Source: Tyzzerella sp.
Lineage (GTDB): Bacteria > Bacillota > Clostridia > Lachnospirales > Lachnospiraceae
Length of the DNA: 64,000 nucleotides
Direction of reading: 5' to 3'
NCBI GenBank assembly: GCA_017465565.1
Contig: JAFTWA010000039.1
Location: 1-64,000 of the forward strand
A model generated the notes under the pieces. The model searched no databases, was not told the DNA's origin, and saw only the letters and a list, made by a program, of their open reading frames with translations. The position numbers and the translations under genes are program-made. Below are positions 25,418 to 34,634 of the stretch, one piece after another. Position 1 is the first letter of the stretch. Every line of letters starts with the position of its first letter.

Positions 25418-26440
25418 CTATCGCATCCACCTATAATTTTCATCTAACATAGAATATGTAAGTTTTTTGAGTGTCTTTGTCTGAATGATTTCTTTTAATC
25501 CTGTTACAGCACAATATTCTGGCTGTTTGGACTTGTGTACCGGTAAACCGAGAACTTCTTCCAGGTAAGTATGAAGTCCTTTTAGATTTGCAAGTCCACC
25601 TGTGAGATAAATTCCACTTCTCTGAATCGTACGCTGCACTTCCGGAGGCGTACGTTCCAGCAAAAATTGAATTTCATGTACCAATGTATCAAGCAAGTCC
25701 TTCATGGCAGATTGTACAATCTCCTTAGGAACTGCTCTCTGCTCTGGAATTCCATTAAGCAGATTGCGTCCTGCCACTTTTAATACAGTATCATCGTGAT
25801 TCGTCTGTACCCCGAATGCCTTTCGAAGGTCTTCGGCAGTCTGCTTTCCAATCAAATATTCGTTGTTATAGCGAACTGCACCAACAATTGCCTGGTCCAT
25901 GGTTCTTCCACCAATTTTTAGCAGCTTATTTAAAACCACACCACCATAAGAAAGGACAGATAATTCTGTAGTTTCACCTCCGAGATTTACGATGAAAATT
26001 CCTGGAGACTGCTGCACATTAAGTCCCAATCCAATTGCGTCTGCAAGGCCACGTTCTACAATACGAACTTCTTTCGCTTTTGCAGTCGAATGAACAACCA
26101 AATCGTAGAAGGCTCTCTTTTCCACTTCTGTAACATCTGTTGGCACAGCTACAATGTATTTTGAACCGCGCATAAATTGACGTTCATTTTTTAGTAAATT
26201 CTGTAACAGATACTGCATATCATAAAAATGGGAAATAACACCTTCCTTCATCGGGAACACAACCTCGATGTTAAAAGGTGATTTTTCAAACATTTCATAT
26301 GCCGCATCACCGACAGAAAAGATAGTCTTTTCGTTCGCTATGGCAATGGCATTTTTTTCTTTCCACATTGTATTTTGCTTTTTATCATAAACCTTAATCT
26401 CGTATGTACCAAGATCAAGACCATATACGTTTCCAAACAT
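25418..26440 (-). CDS. mreB: Rod shape-determining actin-like protein MreB
   Basis: A 340-residue actin-fold ATPase that organises lateral wall synthesis. Phosphate 1 is DLGTYEIKVYD. The central IVNLGGETTELSVLS gives phosphate 2, and YLTGGLANLKGL near the C-terminus is the adenosine motif. IGGRTMDQAI and RGSKYIVAVPTDVTEVEK are also MreB-like. It is somewhat divergent from canonical MreB (DIGTAN at phosphate 1) and could be the single Mre paralogue of this organism or one of several. SD AAAGGAT. It ends 2 bases before mreC. Confidence 0.93.
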   Translation of the reverse strand: MFGNVYGLDLGTYEIKVYDKKQNTMWKEKNAIAIANEKTIFSVGDAAYEMFEKSPFNIEVVFPMKEGVISHFYDMQYLLQNLLKNERQFMRGSKYIVAVPTDVTEVEKRAFYDLVVHSTAKAKEVRIVERGLADAIGLGLNVQQSPGIFIVNLGGETTELSVLSYGGVVLNKLLKIGGRTMDQAIVGAVRYNNEYLIGKQTAEDLRKAFGVQTNHDDTVLKVAGRNLLNGIPEQRAVPKEIVQSAMKDLLDTLVHEIQFLLERTPPEVQRTIQRSGIYLTGGLANLKGLHTYLEEVLGLPVHKSKQPEYCAVTGLKEIIQTKTLKKLTYSMLDENYRWMR

Positions 26441-26469
26441 GTAATATCCTTTCGATGATTATATGAGTT

Positions 26470-27165
26470 TTATAAAAGCTTCTGTTCTGAAAAACTCATA
26501 TAACAATTATTGCCAATAATAATGTGGTCTAATAGTTCGATTCCTATTAGACTTCCCGCTTCTTTTACCCTCTTAGTAAGCAAAATATCCTGTTTACTTG
26601 GTGTTGGATCCCCACTTGGATGATTATGCAGAAGTATAATGGATACGGCTTCTTTTTCGAGGGCTTCTATAAATAATTCTCTCGGAGAAACTAAGGAAGC
26701 ATTTACCGTTCCTTTGAAAATGTTTGATTCTCCAATTAACTTTGATTTCGTATTCAGCATCAAAAGCTTCATATGCTCCTGCTTCTGATGGCGCATTTCT
26801 TCCATGTAATAATTTGCAATCGTAGATGGAAGTGTAAAAACAAGACCTTCTTTGGCACTTGCCTTGGCAAGTCGCTTTGCCAATTCTGAAAGGCAAAGAA
26901 TTTGAACGGCTTTGACGGTTCCGATTCCTTTGATGGTCTTTAATTTTTCCAGTGTAAGATGATGGATATTTAAGAGTCCATCATCTCCACAAGAAGCATC
27001 TAAAATTTTTCGTGCCAATTCTAGTGAGTTGAGTCCCTTTGTTCCTGTCCTCAAAATCACCGCAATCAGTTCTGCGTTGGAAAGTGATTCTGCACCAGAA
27101 TGCAGACACTTCTCGTAAGGACGGTCCTCCTTCAAAATTTCTTTCATCGTGTAAGCTTGTTTCAT
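26470..27165 (-). CDS. radC: RadC-family JAB1/MPN protein
   Basis: A 231-residue RadC protein. An N-terminal helix-hairpin-helix region (LEKLKTIKGIGTVKAVQILC in blocks) precedes a JAB1/MPN metalloprotease-like domain with the zinc motif LLHNHPSGDPTPSKQD. The name 'DNA repair protein' is historical and its activity is unproven. It lies directly upstream of mreB, as in B. subtilis, and probably starts or precedes the shape operon. No convincing SD is visible. Confidence 0.95.
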   Translation of the reverse strand: MKQAYTMKEILKEDRPYEKCLHSGAESLSNAELIAVILRTGTKGLNSLELARKILDASCGDDGLLNIHHLTLEKLKTIKGIGTVKAVQILCLSELAKRLAKASAKEGLVFTLPSTIANYYMEEMRHQKQEHMKLLMLNTKSKLIGESNIFKGTVNASLVSPRELFIEALEKEAVSIILLHNHPSGDPTPSKQDILLTKRVKEAGSLIGIELLDHIIIGNNCYMSFSEQKLL

Positions 27166-27198
27166 GTTCTATGTTGGACTCTTTTGGCTGATGGTCGT

Positions 27199-27459
27199 TT
27201 ATAAGAAACGATAAACTAATCCTGCAATAATCATTCCGATGATGCTTGCAATTGTAATTCTAATTGTTAATCCAAATGTAATAACAAGAATACCAAGATT
27301 CAAAACAAGTGGACTGTCAAGTCCGAAAGACTGACCATAGTTTAACCAGCTGAGTGCGCCTACATTTTGTGTAAGGCTTCCAATAAATCCACCTACAACG
27401 ATGCCGGCAAGCATTAATAACAATAATACCCATCCGTTTTTTGAACCTGCTTTTCTCAT
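27199..27459 (-). CDS. DUF4321 membrane protein
   Basis: An 86-residue protein with two hydrophobic segments flanking a loop containing NYGQSFGLDSPLVLNLG, matching what I recall of the Clostridial DUF4321 family, typically encoded next to radC/mreB. Function unknown. SD GAGGTGG is strong. It is the most 5' gene of the cell-shape cluster, with a candidate promoter and palindrome just upstream. Confidence 0.82.
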   Translation of the reverse strand: MRKAGSKNGWVLLLLMLAGIVVGGFIGSLTQNVGALSWLNYGQSFGLDSPLVLNLGILVITFGLTIRITIASIIGMIIAGLVYRFL

Positions 27460-27498
27460 ATGTACTCCACCTCATTTCTATCTATCCCAAAACTTTAT

Positions 27499-27523
27499 TT
27501 ATTTTATCACAATTTAAAAATTG
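27499..27523 (-). promoter_or_regulatory. Candidate promoter and palindromic operator of the shape operon
   Basis: A -10-like TAAAAT (27504-27499, minus strand) lies directly downstream of the perfect palindrome CACAATTT-N2-AAATTGTG (27506-27523), which would occupy the promoter spacer. No good -35 is seen, so an activator or another sigma factor may be needed. Position before DUF4321-radC-mreB suggests control of the cell-shape genes. Confidence 0.4.
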
Positions 27524-27563
27524 TGTATAGAGTAAGCATATTAAATTTTTCTGAAGAGTTCTG

Positions 27564-29171
27564 TCATCTTTCGTCGAAAGCAACAAATTTTTTTGCAATC
27601 ATTTCTGCCGTCTTAAGTCCATCCATGGCAGCTGAAGTAATTCCGCCTGCATAACCAGCACCTTCCCCACACGGATAAATTCCTGTGTTTTCAATCTGAA
27701 GCAGCTCATTTCTTGTGATACGTACTGGTGAAGAGGTTCTGCTTTCTACCCCGGCAAGAACGGTGTCTTCCTTTGCAAAACCGTGTATTTGTTTGTCGAA
27801 CGATTTTATTCCAAGTTCAATGGAATCGCCAATTTCTTTTGGAAAAATTTGGCGTACATTCGCAAAAATATAACCGCCTTTGATTTGTGGCTCAACTTCT
27901 CCAAGTGTTTTTGTCACTTCATTCTTACAATAATCACCATAACATTGTACTGGTACTTTCCCACCGCCGATCTCATAAGCTGCTTTCTCCAATTTGCGCT
28001 GAAATTCCACGCCGGCAAGTGGGTGCTCTGAGCCGAAATCTTCAGGTGTCACAGTTACAATGATTGCACTGTTTGCATTTTTGCCATCTCGTGCATGATA
28101 ACTCATTCCATTGACTGCAAGATGGCCTTCTTCTGAGGAGGCATTTACAACATATCCTCCTGGACACATGCAGAATGAGTAAACGCCTCTTCCGTTTTCC
28201 AGATTTGCCGTTACCTTATACGGGGCAGCAGGCATCTTATATGGACAATTTTCACCATACTGAACATCGTTCATCACTTGCTGCCTGTGCTCCACCCTTA
28301 CGCCGACTGCAAAGGATTTCGCTGTCATTGGAAGTTGTTTTTCGTAAAGCATGGAAAAAGTATCTCTCGCACTATGTCCAATCGCAAGAACCAATGTTTC
28401 GGCGGGAATGATATCTATTCCTTCGCTTGTTTCAATTGTTATGGACTCTAGGCTGCCATTATTTAGTGAAAAATCAATGAACTTACTGTGAAAATATACT
28501 TCACCGCCCCATTTGATTATGCGGTCTCGCATATTTCTTACAACATCAATTAAAATATCAGTTCCAATATGCGGTTTGTTAATATATAAAATTTCTTCTG
28601 GTGCTCCATTTTCCACAAAAATTTCAAGTACTTTTTTATTGCGTCCAAAAGCGTCTTTAACCAATGTATTTAATTTACCATCCGAAAATGTTCCAGCTCC
28701 GCCTTCGCCGAACTGTACATTAGATTCAGGATTCAATTTTCCTTTCTTCCAAAACATATCAATGTCTTTCGTCCGCTCATCCACAGATGCTCCACGTTCA
28801 AATACGATTGGCCTGTATCCATGCCCGGCCAGTATATAAGCACAAAAGAGACCTGCCGGACCACTGCCGATAATAATTGGACGGGCTTTCATAGGCTGTG
28901 TGCCAGAGGTTTCAAACTGATACGGCTTTTCTTTTACAATTGAAACAGTATTTCCTTTTTGCTTCTTTAAGATTTGGCCTTCATTGGAAAGTTCAATATC
29001 TACTGTATATACATATTTCAAATCCGGTTTCTTTCTGGCATCAACGGACTGCTTTTGTATCTTGAAACTGCGAATTTCACTTTCAGAAATACGAAGCGTT
29101 TTCGCGATTTTCTGAACCAGTTCTTTTTCGGTATGATTTGGCTGTAATTTTAACTGTCCAATTCGAATCAT
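27564..29171 (-). CDS. FAD-dependent oxidoreductase (YtfN/UbiH-like fold, unknown substrate)
   Basis: A 535-residue flavoprotein. The N-terminal ~75 residues (IRIGQLKLQPNHTEKELVQK) form a small alpha/beta domain preceding the dinucleotide-binding motif PIIIGSGPAGLFCAYILAGHG. VQFGEGGAGTFSDGKLNT, VLAIGHSARDTF and GEGAGYAGGITSAAMDG are typical of the large conserved bacterial 'FAD-dependent protein' family whose reaction is unknown. I chose the ATG at 29171: AAAGGAAG precedes it and homologues begin here. It is 1 base after the preceding FAD gene and is last in the mutS-mutL-miaA operon. Confidence 0.85.
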   Translation of the reverse strand: MIRIGQLKLQPNHTEKELVQKIAKTLRISESEIRSFKIQKQSVDARKKPDLKYVYTVDIELSNEGQILKKQKGNTVSIVKEKPYQFETSGTQPMKARPIIIGSGPAGLFCAYILAGHGYRPIVFERGASVDERTKDIDMFWKKGKLNPESNVQFGEGGAGTFSDGKLNTLVKDAFGRNKKVLEIFVENGAPEEILYINKPHIGTDILIDVVRNMRDRIIKWGGEVYFHSKFIDFSLNNGSLESITIETSEGIDIIPAETLVLAIGHSARDTFSMLYEKQLPMTAKSFAVGVRVEHRQQVMNDVQYGENCPYKMPAAPYKVTANLENGRGVYSFCMCPGGYVVNASSEEGHLAVNGMSYHARDGKNANSAIIVTVTPEDFGSEHPLAGVEFQRKLEKAAYEIGGGKVPVQCYGDYCKNEVTKTLGEVEPQIKGGYIFANVRQIFPKEIGDSIELGIKSFDKQIHGFAKEDTVLAGVESRTSSPVRITRNELLQIENTGIYPCGEGAGYAGGITSAAMDGLKTAEMIAKKFVAFDER

Positions 29172-29172
29172 A

Positions 29173-30402
29173 TTATCTTCCTTTCGCCGCATTCTTTCCA
29201 GCAATATATCCGGTTGCCCAGGCCCATTGCAGGTTGTAACCGCCACAGATGCCATCAATATCAAGAAGTTCTCCTGTGAGATACAAATCTTTTGCCAAAA
29301 GTGACTCCATGGTAGATGAATTAATTTCTGTGGTACGAACGCCGCCAGCACAAATCTGCGCCTGTTCAAAGTCGTTGGTTCCTTCAATTTCTACAATAAA
29401 ATGTTTTGCCAATTTTAAAAATAATTGCATTTGCTGCTCTGTAATCTCAGAAGCATTTAGATTGGATGGAATACGGGCAATTTTTAATAACAGTCCAATT
29501 AACTTTTGATGGAAAACTCCTACCAAAAAGTCTTCTGCATGTTTATCGCCATGCTTTTCTATTCGCTTCTTTAAGAAACTTACAAATTCCTCATCAGACA
29601 TGACCGGAAGAAAGTCCACTTCTGCTGTGACTTTCTTTTTCTCATAAAGTCCTTTTGCGGCATAACGGCTAACCTGAAACACAGGAATTCCGGAAATGCC
29701 ATAATTAGTAAGCTGTAATTCACCGGTATCACTGCTTACTGTTTCACCTTCTACAAGCAGCGTAACCTTTGCATTCGTTCTTACCCCTGCAATCTGTTTG
29801 AAGAAATTCCCTTTTCCCTTTAATTGCACAAGAGCTGGAACCACTGGAGATAAGCGATGACCAAATCCTTTTACCAGCGAATAGCCGCTGCCATCGGAAC
29901 CAAGTGCTGGAGCCGCTTTCCCGCCCGTTGCCAGGATTACCGCATCTCCATGCTGCGTTGATTTATTGGTTCTTATTAAGAACCCTTTTGAAGTATGGGC
30001 TATTCCTGTGACGCTTTGTTCCAAAAGCACATTTATTCCCATACGTGAAACCTCCATACAAAGAACATCTAAGATAGTAGAAGCCTGGTCAGTAATTGGA
30101 TAAATGTAGCCTTGTCTATTTTTTAAGATAACTCCAAGTTCCTCAAAAAAAGAGATTGTTTCTTGATATCCAAACTGCTTTAATACTGCAGAGACAATTT
30201 CCGTATCATCGCCGCGGAAACAGTCTGGATTCATATATTCATTTGTAAGATTACACCTTCCGTTTCCGGTAGAAAGAATTTTCTTTCCTAAGCGGTCCTT
30301 CTGCTCAATGAGGGTAACTCTTGCACCTTCCCTTGCCGCAGTGATTGCTGCCACAAGACCTGATGCGCCGCCGCCAACGATAATAACATGTTTTTGTTTC
30401 AT
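29173..30402 (-). CDS. HI0933/YhiN-family NAD(P)/FAD oxidoreductase
   Basis: A 409-residue flavoprotein. It opens with the Rossmann motif VIIVGGGASGLVAAITAAREG. KILSTGNGRCNLTN, VILATGGKAAPALGSDGSGY and TGELLDIDGICGGYNLQWAWATG are the family signatures. Members of the HI0933 family are annotated as aminoacetone oxidase-like, but the substrate here is unproven. The ATG at 30402 has AAAGAGG upstream, supporting this start over the longer open frame. It follows the methionine-gamma-lyase-like gene by 14 bases and precedes a second FAD gene by 1 base. Confidence 0.85.
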   Translation of the reverse strand: MKQKHVIIVGGGASGLVAAITAAREGARVTLIEQKDRLGKKILSTGNGRCNLTNEYMNPDCFRGDDTEIVSAVLKQFGYQETISFFEELGVILKNRQGYIYPITDQASTILDVLCMEVSRMGINVLLEQSVTGIAHTSKGFLIRTNKSTQHGDAVILATGGKAAPALGSDGSGYSLVKGFGHRLSPVVPALVQLKGKGNFFKQIAGVRTNAKVTLLVEGETVSSDTGELQLTNYGISGIPVFQVSRYAAKGLYEKKKVTAEVDFLPVMSDEEFVSFLKKRIEKHGDKHAEDFLVGVFHQKLIGLLLKIARIPSNLNASEITEQQMQLFLKLAKHFIVEIEGTNDFEQAQICAGGVRTTEINSSTMESLLAKDLYLTGELLDIDGICGGYNLQWAWATGYIAGKNAAKGR

Positions 30403-30416
30403 AATAACCTCTTTGT

Positions 30417-31703
30417 TTATGGTAAAGTAACCAGTCCCTTTCGAACCAATTCTTCCAATGATCTTAAGATTCCAAATTTGGCATGAGCCCATGTGAGACC
30501 GCCTTGGAAATATACTGCATACGGCGGTTTGATAGGTCCGTCTGCACTTAATTCAATAGAAGAACCCTGTACAAATGCGCCTGCTGCCATAATTACATCA
30601 CTATCGTATCCTGGCATTGCCCATGGTTCTGGAGAAACATAACTATCTACCGGTGCAGCTGCCTGAATCCCTTTACAGAATGCAATTACGCCTTCTGCTG
30701 ACCCAAGTGTGACTGCCTGGATAATATCGTGACGGCTTTCAGTTCCATTTGGAATTACAGGAAAGCCTAATTTTTCATAAATATTTGCTGCAAAGATGGC
30801 TCCTTTTAAAGCACCAGCTACTACGGTTGGGGAGAGGAAAAATCCCTGATAAAAGGACTGCATCACTCCGAGAGAAGCCCCGACTTCCTTGCCAAGACCT
30901 GGTGAAGTTAAGCGATAGGCACAGTTCTCAATGCAGCTTTCTGTTCCTGCGATATATCCTCCAATTGGTGCAAGTCCGCCACCTGGATTTTTGATAAGTG
31001 ACCCAACAATCATATCTGCGCCAACATCGCTTGGTTCAATGGTTTCCACAAATTCACCATAGCAGTTGTCCACCATGCAGATGACATCTGGTTTGATTTC
31101 TTTTACAAATGCAATCAGCTCTCCAATCTGTGATACCGAAAAACTTGGACGGGTCTGATATCCTTTGGAACGCTGAATGGTCACTAATTTTGTTTTTTCA
31201 TTAATCGCCTTACGAATATTTTCATAATCAAAGGTTCCGTCTTCTAATAAATCTACTTGCTTGTATGTAACTCCATATTCCGCAAGAGAACCTTTTGACT
31301 CTCGGATTCCTATTACTTCTTCTAACGTATCATATGGTTTTCCAACAGGTGATAATAATTCATCTCCTGGTCTTAAATTCGCGCTCAGTGCGAGTGCAAG
31401 TGCATGTGTACCGCAAGTGATTTGTGGACGCACAAGAGCTGCCTCTGTATGGAAAGTCTTTGCGTATACTTCTTCTAAGGTATCTCTTCCCATATCATTG
31501 TAACCATATCCGCTTGCATAATTGAAACAACCTTCGCTTACGCGGGCTTCCTGCATAGCATGAACGACCTTTAATTGATTGTATTCTGCTACACGGTCAA
31601 TGTCTGCAAACCGATCAAGTAATGAAGCTTCCACTTCTTTTCCAAATTCATAAACTTCTTTTGAAATTCCTAAATCCCGGTACATTGTCATTGTATCTAA
31701 CAT
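30417..31703 (-). CDS. Aluminium-resistance / methionine gamma-lyase family PLP enzyme
   Basis: A 428-residue fold-type I PLP enzyme. Family motifs include EGCFNYASGYGYNDMGRD, VRPQITCGTHALALAL and DNCYGEFVET. The likely Schiff-base lysine is in GSLIKNPGGGLAPIGGY. Members (PF06838) have been called both aluminium-resistance proteins and methionine gamma-lyases; neither activity is established here. In Firmicutes the gene commonly follows miaA. Its ATG overlaps the miaA stop by 7 bases, with AAAGGAC upstream. It probably acts in sulfur amino-acid metabolism (inference). Confidence 0.87.
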   Translation of the reverse strand: MLDTMTMYRDLGISKEVYEFGKEVEASLLDRFADIDRVAEYNQLKVVHAMQEARVSEGCFNYASGYGYNDMGRDTLEEVYAKTFHTEAALVRPQITCGTHALALALSANLRPGDELLSPVGKPYDTLEEVIGIRESKGSLAEYGVTYKQVDLLEDGTFDYENIRKAINEKTKLVTIQRSKGYQTRPSFSVSQIGELIAFVKEIKPDVICMVDNCYGEFVETIEPSDVGADMIVGSLIKNPGGGLAPIGGYIAGTESCIENCAYRLTSPGLGKEVGASLGVMQSFYQGFFLSPTVVAGALKGAIFAANIYEKLGFPVIPNGTESRHDIIQAVTLGSAEGVIAFCKGIQAAAPVDSYVSPEPWAMPGYDSDVIMAAGAFVQGSSIELSADGPIKPPYAVYFQGGLTWAHAKFGILRSLEELVRKGLVTLP

Positions 31704-32647
31704 GTAATACTTGTCCTTTCTCTGATTGTATCTATCATCATTTGTAATATTTTGTCTTCATCATGGGCAAAGTCATTTTTATTTACCCAGATTACATCAC
31801 GCTCTCTTCGAAACCAGGTGAGCTGACGTTTGGCAAAATGTCTGGTGTCGCGCTTTAAGATATAAACCGCTTCTTCTAATGTACATTCGCCATTTAAATA
31901 ATCCAAAATCTCTTTATAGCCAAGTCCCTGCATGGAAACCATATCTCTGGTATAACCTCTGTTTTTCAAAGCAGTGACCTCTTCTACCAGACCTTCCGCC
32001 AGCATCTGGTCGATTCGCAGGTCAATGCGTTTATACAAACGTTCTCTGTCGTCGTTTAACACAAAATAACAGAAATCATAAGGCGATTCCTTCGCACGCT
32101 CTTTCTCGTTATGCTCGGAAATCTTTTCCCCAGTCTGTTTATAGAATTCCAACGCGCGAATCACACGTTTTACATTATTTGCATGGATTGCATCTGCTGA
32201 TGCCGGATCTACCCCGCGGAGCATATTATGCACATATTCTGCACCTTTTTCCGCCACAAGCCGTTCCAGTTCTTCACGGTAAGCCGCATCCTCATTGCTT
32301 TCTGTAAAATCAATATCATAAAGCAATGCCTGGATATAGAAACCTGTTCCGCCAACGACGATTGGTGTCTTTCCCTTGGCATAAATCTCTTCCATTGCCT
32401 GTTTCGCCATCTGCTGAAAACGAACCACATGGAATTCTTCGTCTGGCTCCAGTTCATCTACAAGATAGTGCTTCACGCCCTGCATTTCTTCTGGTCGAAT
32501 CTTGGCAGAACCAATGTCCATATACTTATATACCTGCATAGAATCTGCAGAGATTATTTCTCCATTCAGCGCCTTTGCAAGACCAATAGACGCCTTTGTC
32601 TTCCCAACAGCAGTTGGTCCTGTCAAAATAATTAATGGTCTTTTCAT
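31697..32647 (-). CDS. miaA: tRNA dimethylallyltransferase
   Basis: A 316-residue enzyme adding a dimethylallyl group to N6 of A37 in tRNAs reading UNN codons. P-loop LTGPTAVGKT and the substrate motif SADSMQVYKYMDIGSAK (in blocks) are present, as are VGGTGFYIQALLYDID and RHFAKRQLTWFRRER. I chose the ATG at 32647, preceded by TAGGAG. The MiaB methylthio step that follows is encoded at 37851-39302 in the same run of genes. mutL lies 7 bases upstream. Confidence 0.96.
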   Translation of the reverse strand: MKRPLIILTGPTAVGKTKASIGLAKALNGEIISADSMQVYKYMDIGSAKIRPEEMQGVKHYLVDELEPDEEFHVVRFQQMAKQAMEEIYAKGKTPIVVGGTGFYIQALLYDIDFTESNEDAAYREELERLVAEKGAEYVHNMLRGVDPASADAIHANNVKRVIRALEFYKQTGEKISEHNEKERAKESPYDFCYFVLNDDRERLYKRIDLRIDQMLAEGLVEEVTALKNRGYTRDMVSMQGLGYKEILDYLNGECTLEEAVYILKRDTRHFAKRQLTWFRRERDVIWVNKNDFAHDEDKILQMMIDTIRERTSITC

Positions 32648-32654
32648 ACTACTC

Positions 32655-34619
32655 CTAAACAATTCTCTTAAATTTCTTTTCCAATTCTCGTTTGGACATG
32701 GCAATAATCGTTGGTCTGCCATGTGGACAATGATAAGGATTGTCTAATTTTAATAGTTCTCCAATCAGTGTTTCCACTTCTGCAGCAGATAATCTGGAAT
32801 TACCTTTTACTGCTGCTTTACACGACATAGAAGCAATCTTTTCTGCGATTAAATCTGGTGCAACGCTAGAAGAAATCCCATCTGCAAGTCCATCCAGCAT
32901 TTCAAGTAACAATTCTTTTTTTGCAATGCTGAATAAATTGTCTGGCACCGCACGGACCGCATAAGAGTCTCCACCGAATGCTTCAATTTCAAAACCAATC
33001 TTTGCAAATTCGTCCATATGCTCTTTTAGAACTTCTTCTTCCTGCATGGAAAGATTTAAAACGATTGGTGGGCTTAAATACTGAGAAGTAAATTCCCGTT
33101 CCTTCATGCCGTGTAATGTTTTTTCGTAAAGCACACGTTCATGTGCTGCGTGCTGATCAATAATATATAATTCTTCATTAAATTCAACCAGCCAATATGT
33201 ATCAAATACCTGTCCAATTAGTTTGTGTTGTGGTACGGCTTCTTTTGTAAGAAGCTTCTCTTCAAAGAGATTAAACTGCGATGCTTTTTCAGTAGGCTGT
33301 TTCTCTTGTATAACAACAGGCGCTTCTTGTGCTTTGCGATAATTTACTGCCTCCATAATGCGGTCACTCTGCTCTTTCTCGCGATGCACACCGTGGACAT
33401 CCTTCACTTCTGCCTGCGACATCTGGTTATGATATGAGGAAACTCTTTCTTTCATTTTCTTCATAAAATAGTCCAGATTCTTTTCTTCCTGTTTCAAAGG
33501 CTGAGGTGCCACAGGCTGCGTTGCAGCCGGAGATACCATTGGCTGAGGAGGCACTTTCTTCACAGGCGGAAGGATTGGTTCCATCTTCGGAAGCGGCTTC
33601 GCTTCAGGAACTTCCACTCTTGGGATTAATTCGCGTTCACTTAAAGCATTTTTCACAGTCTGATATACAAAATTATAAACATCCTGCTGATTACTGAATC
33701 TAAGCTCCATCTTTGTAGGATGCACATTCACATCCAAATCAGCTCCATCCATTGTAAAATGAAGCACCGTAAATGGATATTTATGCTGCATCGTGAAATC
33801 TTTATAAGCATCCTCAATCGCCTTTGCAATGATATTACTCTTCACATAACGGCCATTGATATAATAATTTTCATAATTGCGGTTTCCTCTGGAAATCAGA
33901 GGCTTTCCAATATATCCAGTCACCTTTAATCCCGGAATGGCTTCATCCACTTCTAAAAGATTCTGTGTGATTTCTCTTCCAAACACCTGATAAATCACAT
34001 CTTTTAATCTCCCATTTCCAGATGTATGTAATTTGGATTGCCCATTATTGATAAATTCAAAGGATACTTCCGGATGAGACAGGGCAAGGCGAATCATCAG
34101 TTCATTCACATGACTTGCCTCTGTCATTGGAGTCTTCAAAAACTTACGTCTTGCAGGTGTATTATAAAAAATCTGATGAATCAGGAAGGTAGAGCCATCT
34201 CTTGCACCAGTATCTTCGATTCTTTTTTCAACACCGCCCTCAATCTGATAACGAGTACCAAGCAGGGAATCCTTTGGCTTTGTAATCAATTCTACCTGCG
34301 CAATTGCAGCAATGCTGGATAAAGCTTCCCCGCGGAACCCGAGGGACGCAACCGTTGTCAAGTCTTCCACACAGCGGATTTTACTGGTAGAATGGCGCAG
34401 GAAAGCAAGGGGAACCTCTTCCTTTGGAATCCCGCATCCATTGTCTGTTATACGGATAAAAGAAATTCCACCTTCTTTGATTTCCACAGTGACTGCCGTT
34501 GCACCTGCATCAATTGCATTTTCCACTAATTCTTTTACAATAGATGCCGGTCTTTCAATCACTTCACCAGCAGCAATTTTATCGATTGTAATCTGATCTA
34601 AAACTTGAATATTACTCAT
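32655..34619 (-). CDS. mutL: DNA mismatch repair protein MutL
   Basis: A 654-residue MutL. The GHKL ATPase N-terminal domain carries VVKELVENAIDAGA, TDNGCGIPKEE and TLGFRGEAL-like ASLGFRGEALSSI. A proline-rich linker (about 340-400) follows, then the C-terminal endonuclease domain with the metal motif DQHAAHERVLYE and CPHGRPT near the end. These motifs mark it as a latent nicking endonuclease, as in organisms without MutH. SD AAAGGAG is strong. It follows mutS by 15 bases. Confidence 0.97.
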   Translation of the reverse strand: MSNIQVLDQITIDKIAAGEVIERPASIVKELVENAIDAGATAVTVEIKEGGISFIRITDNGCGIPKEEVPLAFLRHSTSKIRCVEDLTTVASLGFRGEALSSIAAIAQVELITKPKDSLLGTRYQIEGGVEKRIEDTGARDGSTFLIHQIFYNTPARRKFLKTPMTEASHVNELMIRLALSHPEVSFEFINNGQSKLHTSGNGRLKDVIYQVFGREITQNLLEVDEAIPGLKVTGYIGKPLISRGNRNYENYYINGRYVKSNIIAKAIEDAYKDFTMQHKYPFTVLHFTMDGADLDVNVHPTKMELRFSNQQDVYNFVYQTVKNALSERELIPRVEVPEAKPLPKMEPILPPVKKVPPQPMVSPAATQPVAPQPLKQEEKNLDYFMKKMKERVSSYHNQMSQAEVKDVHGVHREKEQSDRIMEAVNYRKAQEAPVVIQEKQPTEKASQFNLFEEKLLTKEAVPQHKLIGQVFDTYWLVEFNEELYIIDQHAAHERVLYEKTLHGMKEREFTSQYLSPPIVLNLSMQEEEVLKEHMDEFAKIGFEIEAFGGDSYAVRAVPDNLFSIAKKELLLEMLDGLADGISSSVAPDLIAEKIASMSCKAAVKGNSRLSAAEVETLIGELLKLDNPYHCPHGRPTIIAMSKRELEKKFKRIV

Positions 34620-34634
34620 AATACTCCTTTATAA

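Noticed and set aside
32655-34619. Several plus-strand open frames over mutL
   Set aside because: Shadows of mutL, which has full motifs on the minus strand.
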